Positions 1-12,608 are shown, counted from the stretch's first letter. The stretch is DNA of 64,000 nt from Arthonia radiata (GCA_002989075.1 PSQN01000013.1:1-64000); one strand, 5' to 3'. Program-made: numbers and translations. Notes: a model not told the origin generated them from the letters alone.

Positions 1-97
1 AACCCTAACCCTAACCCTAACCCTAACCCTAACCCTAACCCTAACCCTAACCCTAACCCTAACCCTAACCCTAACCCTAACCCTAACCCTAACCCTA
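1..97. repeat. Telomere repeat array (CCCTAA)n
   Basis: About sixteen perfect copies of AACCCT run from the first base, which is the C-rich strand of a TTAGGG telomere as expected at the left end of a linear fungal chromosome. The array stops abruptly at about base 97 with no degenerate copies, and AT-rich DNA follows directly. The assembly therefore reaches a real chromosome end, although the true length of the array cannot be known from the window. Confidence 0.98.
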
Positions 98-3000
98 CTA
101 TAGATCTTAAACAAGCTATTCGTCGCTCTCTCGCTGTTAAACGTCCTATCGTAGACAGTATGCCTCCCTGCTCTAACTATTTTCGCCAAGATAAGAAGTG
201 TTAGCTGGTATTAAAGAACATTACTTATACTGCTTGCACTCGGTTTAGTTCGGTGTATAACGTTCGTATAACAAGCGAGGATAGTGTGTTTGTATCTAAT
301 TTGTTTTGTTGTTCGTAGCTAACCTGTTGTAGTAGACTTTCTTTGAGAACGTCGTAAAGAGCTTTACGAGAAGAGACGTTAAATTAAAGAGGAGAACCGT
401 TAACGAAAGAGAAAGAGGGTTAAGGATAATACTACTTGTACTCGTACTCGAGTACAAAAGGAGTGTTCTTGCGTGTAAGAAGATACTAAGAGTTAGCTTT
501 AGTTGCTTAATATTAATAATTGGATAGCTGCAGCTAAGCGTAATGCCGCTAATCGCGCTTATTATAATACGCTAGTGTGTGCTAAGGAGAATTTAGCTTA
601 GTAAAACGGGTTGTAAGTTATAGGTACTAGTCTAGAGTTCTTAGCTAAGAGTTCTACTGTTAATAACTTAAATTCTGCCGTTAGTTTTAACGTTCCTTTA
701 GAACCTTGCAATAATTCTTAGTACTGTCTATTGTCCTAGTAGCGTAGCTTCTTTCTTTGTTGTATTAAGTTTATTTAGTAATAATCCTTTCTAAGTTCTC
801 TTAATAGGTTTTCTGCTAGTTTCTATATATTTTCTGATTCTAAATATTCTTTCTACTTTATGAGATAGGATAGTTTGTCCTAAGTTTATTTGTGTCCGAG
901 TATTCCTTCTACTTAGTATATGTTGTCTGAGTTAGGTATCTCTACTTTTTCTTACTTACTATTAATACTTCTTCTAATACTAGCTTAAGGAGTAACTTAT
1001 AAAAGATATTGTGTATGCGTATTGTTAGTAGTAGTTCTAACCTAAAGGTAACTAGTCTTAATACCTTTACAATCTTAAATAGTCCGAGTTTTGTGTAGTT
1101 AAGCTTATTATATAGTTAATCTGTTTTAATATATTGTCTATAGAGATAAACAGTACCCCTCTTTTTAAGCTCTGGTCCCTTAGACCTAGACTTATTCGCT
1201 GTATTTCGTATGCTCTCTAATATCTATTACAGTTTAATTTTTATGTGGTTGTAAATAATCTTTCTGTACTTGTAAAGGGTGTCGGCGAGTTTCGAATTTA
1301 TAGTTTAAAGTCTAGCGTCTCTAGTTAATGTTAGGTATCGTCTATAGTTAACGTAAAAGGATATTTCTCTGGTAGCGCTTACGCTATTGTTGTACGTAAA
1401 TATTGCTAATAGTAGCAACTGTATCTATATTAGTTGTAAGTAGTTAATATACGCTCGCAAAAACTATTCTAGCGTCTAATTAAGTCGTTCTGTTTGTCTA
1501 TTAGTTTGTAGGTAAAAACTTGTTAATAGTTTTCTTTTTGTTTCTATAAGTTTTAGAGTTATATCCCAGAATTTTAAAGTAAACAATCGATCTTTGTCTA
1601 AGATAATTTCTTTAAGTACTTTATGTTGCGTAATAACATATTTATACAAAAGAAATACTGTTTCTTAGGCTGTTGCGCTCTTATACGTAGAAATAAAGTA
1701 TCCGTACTTCGTAAATCGATCTATAATAATAAATATTGTGTCGTAGTTAGTTATGTTTCCTAGTTTTAATGATAGTAGCAAGTTAGTAATAAAGTTTATT
1801 ATTAGTAAGAACTATAGTTCATTAGAAATTTGTAATAGTTGTAGTAAGCTGTAAGGCTTGTGTCTCTCTAACTTAGTTCTTTTGTAGATATTATACTTCT
1901 AAATAAAGTCTGCGATTTTTGTTCGTAACTTTAGTATAAAGTACGTTCTTGTTAATTTCTCTATCGTAGTTGCTATTTTTCTGTAGCCTTCTTTATAGGC
2001 CTTTTAAATAACTATATCTTGTATATTATATAGAATATAGATCTTTTTCTTAAAGGTTTTAAGTCTATTCTTATTTTTAAGTCGTATATCTTGCGTTGTT
2101 TAATCTTTCTTATACTTTTATATTAGTTCTTGTCTTTTAGACTAATCTTTGATTCTTATTATTATTAAGAGTTTGCTAACTTGGTTAGGTTTAAGCGTGC
2201 CGTCTAAATTCTCTTGTAAAATTGTATGTAAGACTTATATTTTATTTGCTATATAGTCTAATCTTCGACTAAGAGCGTTGACTCTTTAATTTTCCGATCC
2301 CTTTTAATATATAATCTGTATGTCGAACAATACTAATTCTTCTAACTATCTTACTTGTCTTCGGTTAAGAACCTTAGTTATCGTAAATTGTGTTAAATTC
2401 TTATAGTTAGTAATAATATATACTTAGTGCTTAGGTATTGTATAATAGTACTTCTAGTATTTAAGTAATTTAACAATTAATAGTAGTTTCTTATCGTAAA
2501 TATTATAGTTAAGTTTTAATACTGTTATTGTTCTTAAATAAAATGCTACTAGGTATAGTATATTTTTGTTATCTAGTTAGCTTAATACTGATCCGATTGT
2601 ATAGTTGAATATATTTATCTCTATAATAGTTAGTTTATCGTAGTTAAAGGTCGTTAGAACTAGTATAGACATAAAGTACTGCTTTAATTTCTAAAATGCG
2701 TTCTGTTGATTCTTTCTCTATACGAAGGGTAAATCTTTTTATATAAGTCTTGTAAGCGGTAAGACTACTTTAAAGTATTTATTAATAAATCTCTTATAGA
2801 AGTTTCTAAAGTTAAGGAAGGATTATATTTTTTTTACAGTTTTTAGAGTAGGCTACTTAAGTATAGCTTTTACCTTGTTTAGTAATATTTTAATTATACT
2901 AGGCTAAATAATATATCCTAGGAAGTTAGTTTCCTATATATAAAATTTATACTTTTGAAGCTTAATATAAAGGTTGTGTTTATTTAGCTGTTTTAATACC

Positions 3001-6000
3001 TATACAACGTGTTGCTTATATTTCTTTAGCGTTTTAGAGTAGATAATAATGTCGTTTATATATACTGTAACAAACTTGTTAAGGTGCTTCTCTAGCATAC
3101 TGTTAATATATCGTTAAAAGGTTGCTAGTACATTTACTAATTTAAAAGGTATAACAAGGTATTTATAGAGGCCGAAGGGCGTCTTAAATACTATTTTCTA
3201 CTCGTCTCCTTCTTGTATTCAGATTAGATTGTATGCTCCGCAAAGATCTATTTTTGTAAACTATTGGGCTCTCTAAAGAGAGTCTATTTTATTATTAATA
3301 AGTAGTAAAGGGTGTCTGTCTTTCTTTGTTATAGAATTTATTGGTTAATAGTCGATAACCGATTAAAGCTTGTTTCCTTTCTTGAGAACGAAGAATAGGG
3401 AGTATCTAAATAGAGCTTCTAATTTTCTAATAAATCCTTTCTTCTTAAGTTTATTAACGTATATTTTATATTTGTTTCGGTAGTCTAGTCTTATTAGGTA
3501 TAATTTTATGCCCTTAGAATTTAAGTTGGGTAGAAACTTAATTTTATAGTTCTATAGTGTATATTTTAGTAACTTGTTGTCGACTTCTTTTTTAAAAACT
3601 CGTTCGTATTATTAGTATTTCTTAGGTAATACCGAATAAGGAGTATTGAGGCTTATTAATTTAGCTACTTCTCTTATTTAAGCACGCTCTTTGCGTCTTT
3701 TAGTATAATAGGTTGGTATGGCCGTTGCTAACTCGTTGATAGTATCTTTCTGTAGATCTTCTATAGACGAAATAGTTCGGTATTGTCTTGCTTTCTGTCC
3801 TAGAAATAACGTTAGTACGTTCCTTTATTGTAGTATATGTCGATTTAGGAAAGGTATTCCTAAAATTGCTTAATATGCTCTAGTATTAGTAACGTCTAAG
3901 ACAATTTTTTCTTAAAATTGTACTGTTCTTATAGTAGTTCTAACTTTGTATATAATAGCACCGTTTTAATATACATTTTTAAATCTATCTGCGACTTGTA
4001 GATCGTATAGAGATCCTTTCTTGTGTTATTTTTTCTAAATTTTGGATACTATATTAAAGTAAATAAAATTTTCTGTTGCTTCTAAATCGATTATAATAGT
4101 GACTAGGGTTCTATTGAGTAGTACTTTTATTCGTTTCTGTTCTTTTTCTAGTAGTAAACAAAGTGTTTCTACTAGCTCCTTAGGTAGAGACTTAGATACT
4201 GTCGTCCTCGTTCTTCTCTAAGTTTATAGACAGCGTATTTATTTCTTAATAATACTAAGTATACTCGTTTCTATGTATTGTAGTAGTTAGCAATAATCTG
4301 TTTTCTAAAGGTTTTATTGGTATCTAAGTGTCCGTTAAATTGTTTGATTGATACTTAAAACTCTTTATTGGTCTTAATTGCTCGTACTATATATTATCCT
4401 AGGAATACTACTACTCCTATTGTTGTGTTAACAAAAATATTATTGAGACGTAGTACTAGTTTATAGCCTTATCCTATAAACCTAAGTTTATTAATAAGTA
4501 ACTATATTCTTGCTTAGACTTCTAGGTCTTATAAATATAACCTAGCCGTTTGTAATTGTAATATTGCGTTTATGTAGTTGGATTGTTCTCTGTCTTCTTT
4601 AGATAATAATAATTTCTCTTCTTCTCGAAGTTGTTCTTTATTAGCTGCTAAGGTCTAAGATTCGTCGATCGGTTAGTTTTCTAATTCTTTTATAGCTGCG
4701 AGTCTTATAAGCTGTTGTAGAGCTTTAATATTGTAATTCTTGAGTTCTTAAAGTTGTTGTTCTTAATTACGAGCCAATACTACTAAAAGCTGCTTATAAT
4801 AGTTGTCTTGTAGCGGAATTTAATTTTAGTCAATTTCCTTAATTAGGACTATATTGTATGTGTCCTTTAAGTTAATTTTTGGTTTCTAGCTAGCAATCTC
4901 CTTCAATATTAATTTAACTAATATTAAAAGGAAATTTAATAAATTCTTAGGATCCTTAATTGTATAGGCTTTAAGTTGCGCTAGCGCTTTAGCTACGTTT
5001 TTCTTATTGTATCCGCCTTGTTTAAGAGCATAAAGCTTCTTAATTGGGCCTTTCTGTTTAGATCTGTATTCAACTGCTCTATAGCTCTTCTTACCGCAAT
5101 AAAGGTAGAGGTTATTAGCAAGTCGATACTTTTAGTCCTTTTCTAAAAGTTTTCTATATTTTTTTTAACTAGGTTACGATCCTTTCTTCTAGAGCGCGTT
5201 AAAATCTATAAGTTTAGTATAACGATTGTCGTAGCAATATCGAAACGTGTTTAGTATCTAACTAGGCTGTTTATTAGTTTGTTTATGTTTCCGTTCTTAA
5301 AGTCGTTAGTTAAGTCTTGTTACTTAAGACTTAATATTTATAAGTCGTTTTACGCGTTTCTTGTATAATATAAGATTTTTTATCTCTTTATTGAGTTTTT
5401 TGTAGAACTAAACTACTAGAGCTTCTTTATCGAATTCTATAATATAAGCGTACGTTATAAACTTGGCTACGTACTATGTTACTAGTAAATTGCCTTATTT
5501 GAATCCTTTGAGCTTATATTATGCTTTAAGCTTTTAATTTTCTTCTCTATATATGTTCTTGAGTATCGTTATAAATACTATATAAGATTTAAATACGCAT
5601 TTTATTTTCTTCTTTACTTCGTTGCTGTTATTAAGATAGTTGTTAAGGAGTAGTAAAAACTATAAGAGTATATCTTTACGTAGGTATAACTCTATATAGA
5701 TTACCTTCTTTATATTAGTAGCTAACTTTCTTTGCTTGTTAATAAGGTTAATTTAATATAGACTAAGAAATATTTACAGAAACTATTTATCTCTTTAAAA
5801 TTCTAGTATCTTAATATTATTGTTTCTATGTACTATAGTAATATCTTTGTTTTAAGGTATATTAGTTCTTTAAGAATAGTTTAAAGATTCTAGTTAGGTT
5901 GTTGCTTTCTTAAGAAGGTCCTTTAAGATTTATTTAAGAGTATTTAGAGTACTTAACTTATATATTTGTAGTATTATCTATTTTTTTACTTATTTACTTC

Positions 6001-6600
6001 TATATAAGGATAAGATTAATATACTCTGTACTAAAGTTAGGCTAGACGATCGGTGTTAAGAGACCTTTATTTATTCTTCTTTTAAAGAACTGTCTAAAAA
6101 ATTGTTTTTTAATAGAGTCTTGTTTCTAGATAAGTTAGTTATAAGAATAGTAGTACATACCTTAGTTTATTAGTTACTTAAGACGATTTATAAAAGTATA
6201 ACGTTAGACGGCTATAACCGCTTTACTTAGTCTTATTCTATATTAAGGGTAATATAATCTTAGAAGAGAGATAATTACTAAGATATTTAACTTAAGAGAG
6301 GAGGTTAAGGAAGTAAGAAATAAACTGTAAGTTTTAAACAAAGAACTTAGTTAATAATATAAATAAGCTAGAAGAATTGTACTAAGGCTGCACAGGAAAG
6401 CTCTCTCGAGACTCGGTCGCTCTATTGGTACGCCGACGTAGCTATAGGATTCTACCTCGCGTCAATACTTACGAGAATCGCTCGTAGCTTACTAGTTGCG
6501 TCACAGCAAGAAGAACTAATTAGGTTTAATACCTTAGAGTTAATATTAAACAATAATATTAATTCTAAATTTAAATTTACGGATATCTATCTATTGAGGT
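98..6600 (-). mobile_element. Decayed Ty3/gypsy LTR retrotransposon in a RIP-affected subtelomeric block
   Basis: The block is AT-rich, with abundant TpA and scarce CpA by eye, the pattern left by repeat-induced point mutation. Minus-strand reading keeps recognisable parts in the usual gypsy order: a Gag zinc-knuckle region near 5050-5110, a reverse transcriptase core near 2950-3250, and an integrase core near 1650-1900 with the HKP-LLQ-type linker typical of fungal gypsy elements. I found no clear pair of long terminal repeats, so 98 and 6600 are the limits of the AT-rich block and not proven element ends. The element is a fossil with many tens of breaks and no long open frame. RIP acts fast, so the decay does not give a reliable age; saturation suggests it is not recent. 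Confidence 0.8.
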
Positions 6601-6650
6601 AGATAGCTATCTTATATATATAGTCTGTGATGTAGACCGTGCTCTGGGTC

Positions 6651-6770
6651 TGCCAGAGCTGCCAGAATACAATGTGGTAACAGCCCTATCTAGCACGTCT
6701 AGCCGGTTGTTGCCAGAGCTGCTAGAATGCTGTTTGGTGACAGCCCTATCTGGCACGTCTGGCACGTCTT
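6651..6770. repeat. Two-copy 60-base imperfect tandem repeat
   Basis: Copies at 6651-6710 and 6711-6770 both begin TGCCAGAGCTGC and share CAGCCCTATCT. Several of the differences are of the RIP type (G to A after T in the first copy, one C to T in the second). The repeat sits where the AT-rich telomere-side block gives way to normal GC content. No function can be read from it. Confidence 0.85.
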
Positions 6771-6775
6771 GGCAG

Positions 6776-6785
6776 GTCACGTGAC
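6776..6785. promoter_or_regulatory. Ten-base palindrome GTCACGTGAC
   Basis: A perfect palindrome around CACGTG follows the tandem repeat directly. It matches the core site of fungal bHLH factors of the Cbf1/Pho4 type. The nearest convincing gene starts 1.4 kb away, so a regulatory role is unproven and the match may be chance. Confidence 0.2.
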
Positions 6786-8172
6786 TCTGCAGTCGTGATT
6801 GGCTGTTCATGTGCTTGTACAACACTAACCATGGCAGGTTGGGTCATACTGGCGCCGCATCCTAACAGCAGGCACCTGCAGCTTCCTTCACATTTGTATA
6901 CAGCCCACGGTGGACCTGCCCATAGGTTAGCAAGAACGCCTCGAAAACAGCAGCGTGTTTCAAAAGGCCACTAGAATACTGCTCGCCATGTTGCAAGCTC
7001 GTAGTTTCCTTGTCCGTGAAGATGGAGAGATACAGACAGAAATAGAGCAGCGCAAGCCGTTTCCCTCTCTCCTCTTTGCCGACCATGTTGATGTGTTGTG
7101 TCTCTGCAGTAATTGTCCAACCTTTTTCGGCAACAGAAATTTGCAATTGGTTTTTCAATATGTTTCGCAAATGGTTATGCCGGAACAAGCCTGGGTGCTG
7201 TTTGGCGAAGAGAAAGCACTCAAGTTGAGGACATCAAGACGAGAAGATGCGGATGCCGAAGCAGTTGCACCACTTAATGTACTCTTCACTTTTATCTTGT
7301 AGACGATCGCAGCGGTAGCCACGACTTCTTTTAAGGGTCACGCCACGTTGCATGATCTTACGCGATTGAATGGACACAAGTGCGTCTGTGATAGAGAGGA
7401 TCGCGGCATGTAGTAGAGTAACGTCGACCGCAGACGAATTCAACGTTGGGCATGCCAAATTGCGACGTCCAGATTGATATTCTGGCCGCTTTCGGCGGCA
7501 GCGACGGAAAGAGGTGGCCAAGAGCGGGATTCGATACGCCCGCCATCCCCAGCTACCGTGTTATCAAGCCTTTGGCAGTGCATATACGCCCAACTCCGAG
7601 GCCTCCACAGTTGCCACAAGGTAAGCCCTTCTTACGCTGCGCTCCGGAGAGACCCTCCTGCGGGCCCCTCGCAGGTTCGCGCTGGACTCGCGTTTGCAGA
7701 AGACGAGGAGTATTGACGACACGCGCTACGTGTTGTGTAGCATATGCACGCACAGAGACGATCTTCGTGTTCATGTGGGGTGGTGCGCATATCAGCTTCC
7801 ACCAGGAGCGAGTGTCGTTCGCTTCGCACAATCTCAGAGTCATGCAATGCTCAACAGTCGAGCCCACTAGACTCGCATCACGGAGAGCGCCCGGGCATGC
7901 CGAAACATGACAAAGGATTCTGCGAGATTCGACCTTGCGAAGAAGGGCGGAGATCGTTCGCATATACGAAACACGATGCAGGCTGAAGTATCGACTTGAT
8001 GATCTGAACTCGGACGATGAGAAGGGTGCAAGCAGACCTGGAGGAACATAGTTAGTCCGGACGAGACGTTGGGACGCTGATGTCACCTCGAGTATCATCT
8101 CAAGCATTATGACAGCCATGCCCGCATTGTTGAAGATGGATTCCAATAGCCTAAGCTACTCACGCCTGCATT
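6786..8172. other. Intergenic transition region, no supported gene
   Basis: Several overlapping open frames of 60-197 codons lie on both strands (for example minus 6862-7188, plus 6955-7302, minus 7553-8146), but none shows a known domain or a convincing splice structure. GC content is normal, unlike the block to the left. The last few hundred bases should hold the promoter of the monooxygenase gene at 8173. Confidence 0.5.
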
Positions 8173-9643
8173 ATGAATGGAGAAGTCAACGGCGATACTG
8201 TCAACGGCATACATCATGAGAGCTCGTACAAGAAACCACTCGATGTTGTGGTCGTTGGAGGCTCCCTTGGAGGCCTCGCAGCAGGCCTGGCACTGAAGAG
8301 GAATGGGCACAACGTCACCATCCTCGAGCGCAACGCGAGCGCCCTACTTCACAATCAAGGCGCAGGCATAGTGGCCGGAGGCGATACCCTCGCCTTCTTC
8401 AAGCGCTACGACAAATGCGATCGTCCAATCGCGGTCACGTCCTATGGCCGTCAGTACTTCGACAAGAGCGGTAAAATCATACACAAGGCGGACACCGTGA
8501 GGCACGCAGGCCGCAGACAGGAAGCTCGAACGCTGACATGCATTGCAAGGTCCATACGATGACCAGCTGGGATCTTGCATACTACATGCTACGTGCGAAT
8601 TTCGACGGTGTAGAGAGCGACTATTGCAGTATTCCGCCTCCACAGCCGAAGGATGGCAAGGCTGTTCATCTCCATGGCCACAAAGTGACAGGCTTCGAGG
8701 AAGAGACTAATGGCGTGCGTGTGCACTTTGAGAAAACGGACGGCACGAAAGGAAGCCTTTCTGCGGACTTCCTCGTCGGGTCAGATGGACCCAGCTCCAC
8801 AATTCGTAAGAGCCTGATACCAGGCGTTGAGCGCACCTATGCCGGCTACTGCGCACTTCGTGGTACGGTATTGGAGACGGAAGCCACACCGCTCGCAAAA
8901 GAGGTCAGAAAACATGCGCATGTCATATTCCGTTTGCTAACGCTTATCAGGCGTTCACCGAGCGCTTCGCGTTCTTCCACGACGATGGCATTCAGATACT
9001 TTGCTACACCATACCGGGTGTCAACGGCACGCTGGCGCCCGGCCAGCGTCTCCTGAACTTTGTCTACTACACGAACTTCCCTTCTCCTTCGCTCGACAAC
9101 CCATCGCCGGAGCTTCGCGAGCTACTCACAGACATTGATGGCGTCCGGCATCGCATTACTATGCCTCCAGGCAAGACCGACCCAAAGGCCTGGGAAGAAC
9201 AGAAGCAGATTGCAAGAGAACGGCTACCTCCGCAGTTTGCCGACCTTGTGTGTGGGACGAAGAAGCCGTTCGTACAGGCCATCACAGACGTTATTAGCCC
9301 TGAGCATGAGTTCTGCGGTGGCAAGATAGTTTTGATAGGCGATGCGCTTGCAGGCTTCCGCCCACACACTGTTGCTAGCACATCACAGGCTGCGTTTGAT
9401 GCTATGGTCCTTGCCGATATGATCGAGGGTAAGATATCGAAAGAGGATTGGCGAAAGGAGACAATGGGTTATGCGAGGACCATACAGCGCATGGGTACAG
9501 ACATGGGCGATCGGAGCCAGTTTGACAAACTGCCACTGTCCGAGTTGATCCGGGACAGAGACGATGCGTCCCAGCCGAGAAAGGACAGAGTGTGGCCACA
9601 ATGGGCGATAGATGGAACACACCCGCGCGAGTGGCGAGCGTGA
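8173..9643 (+). CDS. FAD-dependent monooxygenase (flavoprotein hydroxylase)
   Basis: Three exons, 8173-8496, 8550-8903 and 8951-9643, give a 456-residue protein. Both introns (53 and 47 bases) are phase 0, with GT at the start and AAG or CAG at the end. The N-terminal Rossmann motif GGSLGG (residues 29-34) binds FAD ADP. GSDGPSS (about 185-191) is the DG motif of class A flavoprotein monooxygenases, and IGDALAGFRP (355-364) is the GD motif that contacts FAD ribityl. Such enzymes use NAD(P)H and oxygen to hydroxylate aromatic or related substrates; the substrate here is unknown. No signal peptide is visible, so it is probably cytosolic. It is convergent with an MFS transporter, and a glutathione transferase lies nearby, which suggests a small detoxification or secondary-metabolism set. 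The start codon is the first in frame and is followed by a divergent low-complexity leader. Confidence 0.92.
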
Positions 9644-10162
9644 CCTTCTCCTGCGGGTGTCTTTGTGAAGACCGCCTAAGGAGATGTTCAGCATGCACAG
9701 GTCCAGAGCCACATAGAAGCACATACTGGTGTGTGTGGCAACGCGACATATCACTGTGAAGCACCATCCATTGGTCGTCCTGCTGACTGCATGTGAGTGA
9801 CGTGGCTCTCTTGTCATCGCACAAGATATCTTGTTTTCCAGCAGGTCATATCCTGCGTCCCAAGAGGCAGCCGAGATAAGCCAACATGTCGCAAAACATC
9901 TAATATGCAGAGTACAATTGAGTCGAGCCAGGTAAGACATGCCTCCCTTGTTTCAGGTGCAAATCACGTCTGATGGACCTGTGGTTTCCAGCGAGAGATC
10001 CGGAAAGCACTCCAAGTTTGAAGAAAGAAAAAGACGATCAGATCAGGCCCGCGCTTCAAGGCCGTGCTCGACTCGTATACACGACCGTCAAGATAACAAT
10101 TTCCTTTGAACCGGCCTTCTTGACCACCTGCTAAACATAGAATGATGCCACCATAGATAGCC
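9644..10162. other. Intergenic region between convergent genes
   Basis: This holds the 3-prime flanks of the monooxygenase and the MFS transporter. Overlapping minus-strand frames (9383-9940, 9402-9824) are shadows that partly cover the monooxygenase end. I see no gene. Confidence 0.6.
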
Positions 10163-11902
10163 TCAATCTTCACGCGACACTGTCATGTGGAGTTTGTTTT
10201 GTTTGATAGCCAACGCAGAAAAAGCAGCCAGAATCGTCACAGCCAAGGTCAACATAAATACATGCTGCACGCCAGCCATGAAAGCCGCCTCGACTTGCGG
10301 TCTAATGATCTTGTCGATGTTCGGAATGGCTCCAAAAGCCCGCCTGACTTGCTCGATCACATCTTCGGCCTGCTTGCTGCTGCCCAGCGACCGTCGTAAG
10401 TGTGTGCCGAGCACATTATGGAAAACTGCCGCGGAGATTGAGATGCCAAAAACCGATCCCACTGCAGCGACCGTGATCAAAGCCGCAGTAGCCACTGCTT
10501 GGTCTGCGTGATCGACTGTGCTCAGCAATGCGATAAAGGGCACCACGAGCTGTATACCGAAGCCAATGCCCTGCATACTGACGAAGAGAAAGGTGCACCA
10601 TGGCGGCGTCCTGAAACTTAGACTCGCAAAGGCGCCTGCAGATGCCAGCAGAAATGCAATCGAGGCATACTTGGCCGACTGGTAACGACCTGTGCGCCGA
10701 ATAACAATGCCTGTAATCAGTGCTCCGATTGCGTTACCGGCAGCCAGTGGAATAAATCGCAGACCAGCTTGAGCAGGGCTGTTACCACGCAGCTGAGTGT
10801 AGAGTGGGACGTAGAACATGATGCTGAAGGAGGCAAAGTGCGCAAAGAAGTAGTAAAGACAGGCTGCCGTGACGGTGCGCTGCTTGAACATGTCCAGGGG
10901 CAGAATTGGCTCGGACGCTCGCCAGCCCTCCTCGTATACGAAGACCCCAAAGAGTAGTACTGCGAGAACAAGGGTAGCAAGGACAAGAGTGTCCGTCCAA
11001 GGCACGAGGTTACCCCCCGCGTTCACGCCGACGAGTAGCAACGTAAGCGAGGTGACTAGACTGACACAGCCGACCCAATCAATCCGTCGCAATGCTGGAA
11101 CGCTCGTCGTTTTGAGCGGCGTCTTGACAAACAAGAACGTGAGAACCGTCCCCAAGATCAGGAACGGCATCTGAACGAGGAAGGCCCACCGCCAACCTAG
11201 ATAGCCGTCGATCCAACCCCCCAAAGATCCTCCAGCGGCGGTGCCAGCGCCCATGAACACAAGGTTGATGCCTTGTGCTAGCCCTCGCTTTTGAGTTGGC
11301 AGGATGTCTGATGATACAAAAGAGGAGATCACTCGCAAAGGACCAGAACCAAGCCCAGAAACGATTCGGCCCAGGAGAAGCATCCATTCGGTAGTCGCCA
11401 GTCCGCAGATCATTGTACCAATGCTAAAAACGATACTACTGAGAACGGCGCCGGCATGTCGGCCATAAACGTCAGTGAGGCGGCCAGAGATGGGTATTGT
11501 GGCGGTGGCAGCGATGAGATAGCTGGAACCTAGCCACGACAGAGTCTTAAGGGATGAAAAGTCGTTAGTCATGGGGACAATCAGGGTAGCCACAACGGTC
11601 GAGTCTGTACGACGTTCTCAATTAGACGCGTATTGGGCTCTGAATAGGCTTTCAATGCCTACCAACAGCTGTGAAGACAACACCGATCTGCATCCAATCT
11701 TAGTGGAAGCCAACAACGACCTGCTTGAAACGGTACGAACCCATATACTACCCAGTATGAGACAGACACGTGCAGTAGAAAGCGCATCGGGGTCTCTTTG
11801 TGCTATCCGGGAGCTTGGATTGCCATCTGATATTGGGGCGCCATTGCCGTTGCTATGAAGCAACGAGGTTCGTTCACCCACTCTGTCGGTCTCGACGGAC
11901 AT
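10163..11902 (-). CDS. MFS transporter, DHA2/vacuolar basic amino acid (VBA)-like
   Basis: Three exons, 11902-11741, 11687-11663 (a 25-base microexon) and 11604-10163, give 542 residues. The reading phases fit exactly and restore a helix-1 segment ending in DSTVVATL. The cytosolic N-tail has an acidic dileucine ERTSLL (residues 10-15), the signal that sends many fungal transporters of this family to the vacuole. GRLTDVYGRHAG is MFS motif A after helix 2, and the SDILPTQKRGLAQG stretch is typical of the family. Many further hydrophobic helices fit the 14-helix DHA2 layout. It probably exports a drug, toxin or basic amino acid by proton antiport; the substrate is unknown. The first 5-prime splice site, GTTCGT, is weak, but only this junction keeps the conserved GSIW segment in frame. 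Confidence 0.9.
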
Positions 11903-12608
11903 TTCCTCTCAATTTTAGCAACGCTTTCGGGCTGTACGTTAAGCTCAGCAGAAAGTAGCAGCCGTATTGATGTACTCAATCGCCCCGAACTTGCTGGATA
12001 AAGCTGACTCGTGGGAGCTTGCTGCATCATGCAAAGCAGTCAAGCTTCTATCCGACGCCTGATAAGAGGCCAGTTAGGAGAGCAGAGACCGTCCCTTATC
12101 CCGCGCGAGCAGCCGGATGGTAACTTCTGTTTTCTGTGCCTTACTAGAGAATTCCATGGGACAGCTTACCAGTAGCCACACTCCATGTACCCCACGCCAA
12201 CAGCAAACCTCACCGCGCACGAAGAGCGAGAGAAGCAGATACAGTGCACATTATTAGGAAGATGATCGCGCAACCCGACGCATCTATTAGCAAGTGCGGG
12301 ATCTTGTGAAGTATTCGTTGCATATGCGTCTTCGTATGATACTAAGACGCCACAGTATCTGCGATACAATCGGTCAGCTCGAATCCACGACTCGCATATC
12401 CGCTCGAAGGAGGATCTGTCTGAGACGTTGTCATAGATAGGGCGCCTGACACGCATGTAAGACTGCTGCACGCAGTCCGAAACAGCGAAGCAACTTCAGA
12501 TAGGCCTATGAGCGTCTGCACTAGCGACGAATGCCATTGCGCGTCAGTCTGACTCCTGCTTACATTTTCTGCTTTGGATGCACATGTGCGGCGTAAAGAC
12601 CTTCGATC
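11903..12608. other. Intergenic region upstream of the MFS gene
   Basis: The right side of the MFS start should carry its promoter. A 101-codon minus-strand frame at 12166-12471 has no recognisable domain and I do not call it a gene. Confidence 0.5.

Noticed and set aside
420-620. Ala- and Lys-rich plus-strand stretch that faintly resembles the tail of a pogo-type transposase
   Set aside because: Too short and too altered to assign; no DDE motif or terminal inverted repeats were found.
6626-6820. Possible solo LTR (TG...CA ends around the 60-base repeats)
   Set aside because: No target-site duplication is seen at the candidate edges, and no second copy is visible in the window.
7490-7565. 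tRNA-like T-arm (GCGGGATTCGATACGCCCGC)
   Set aside because: The loop length is wrong for a tRNA, and no D-arm, anticodon arm or acceptor stem fits around it.
7553-8146. Minus-strand frame of 197 codons
   Set aside because: Low-complexity, Arg- and Ser-rich translation with no domain; it lies upstream of the monooxygenase and overlaps plus-strand frames of equal quality.
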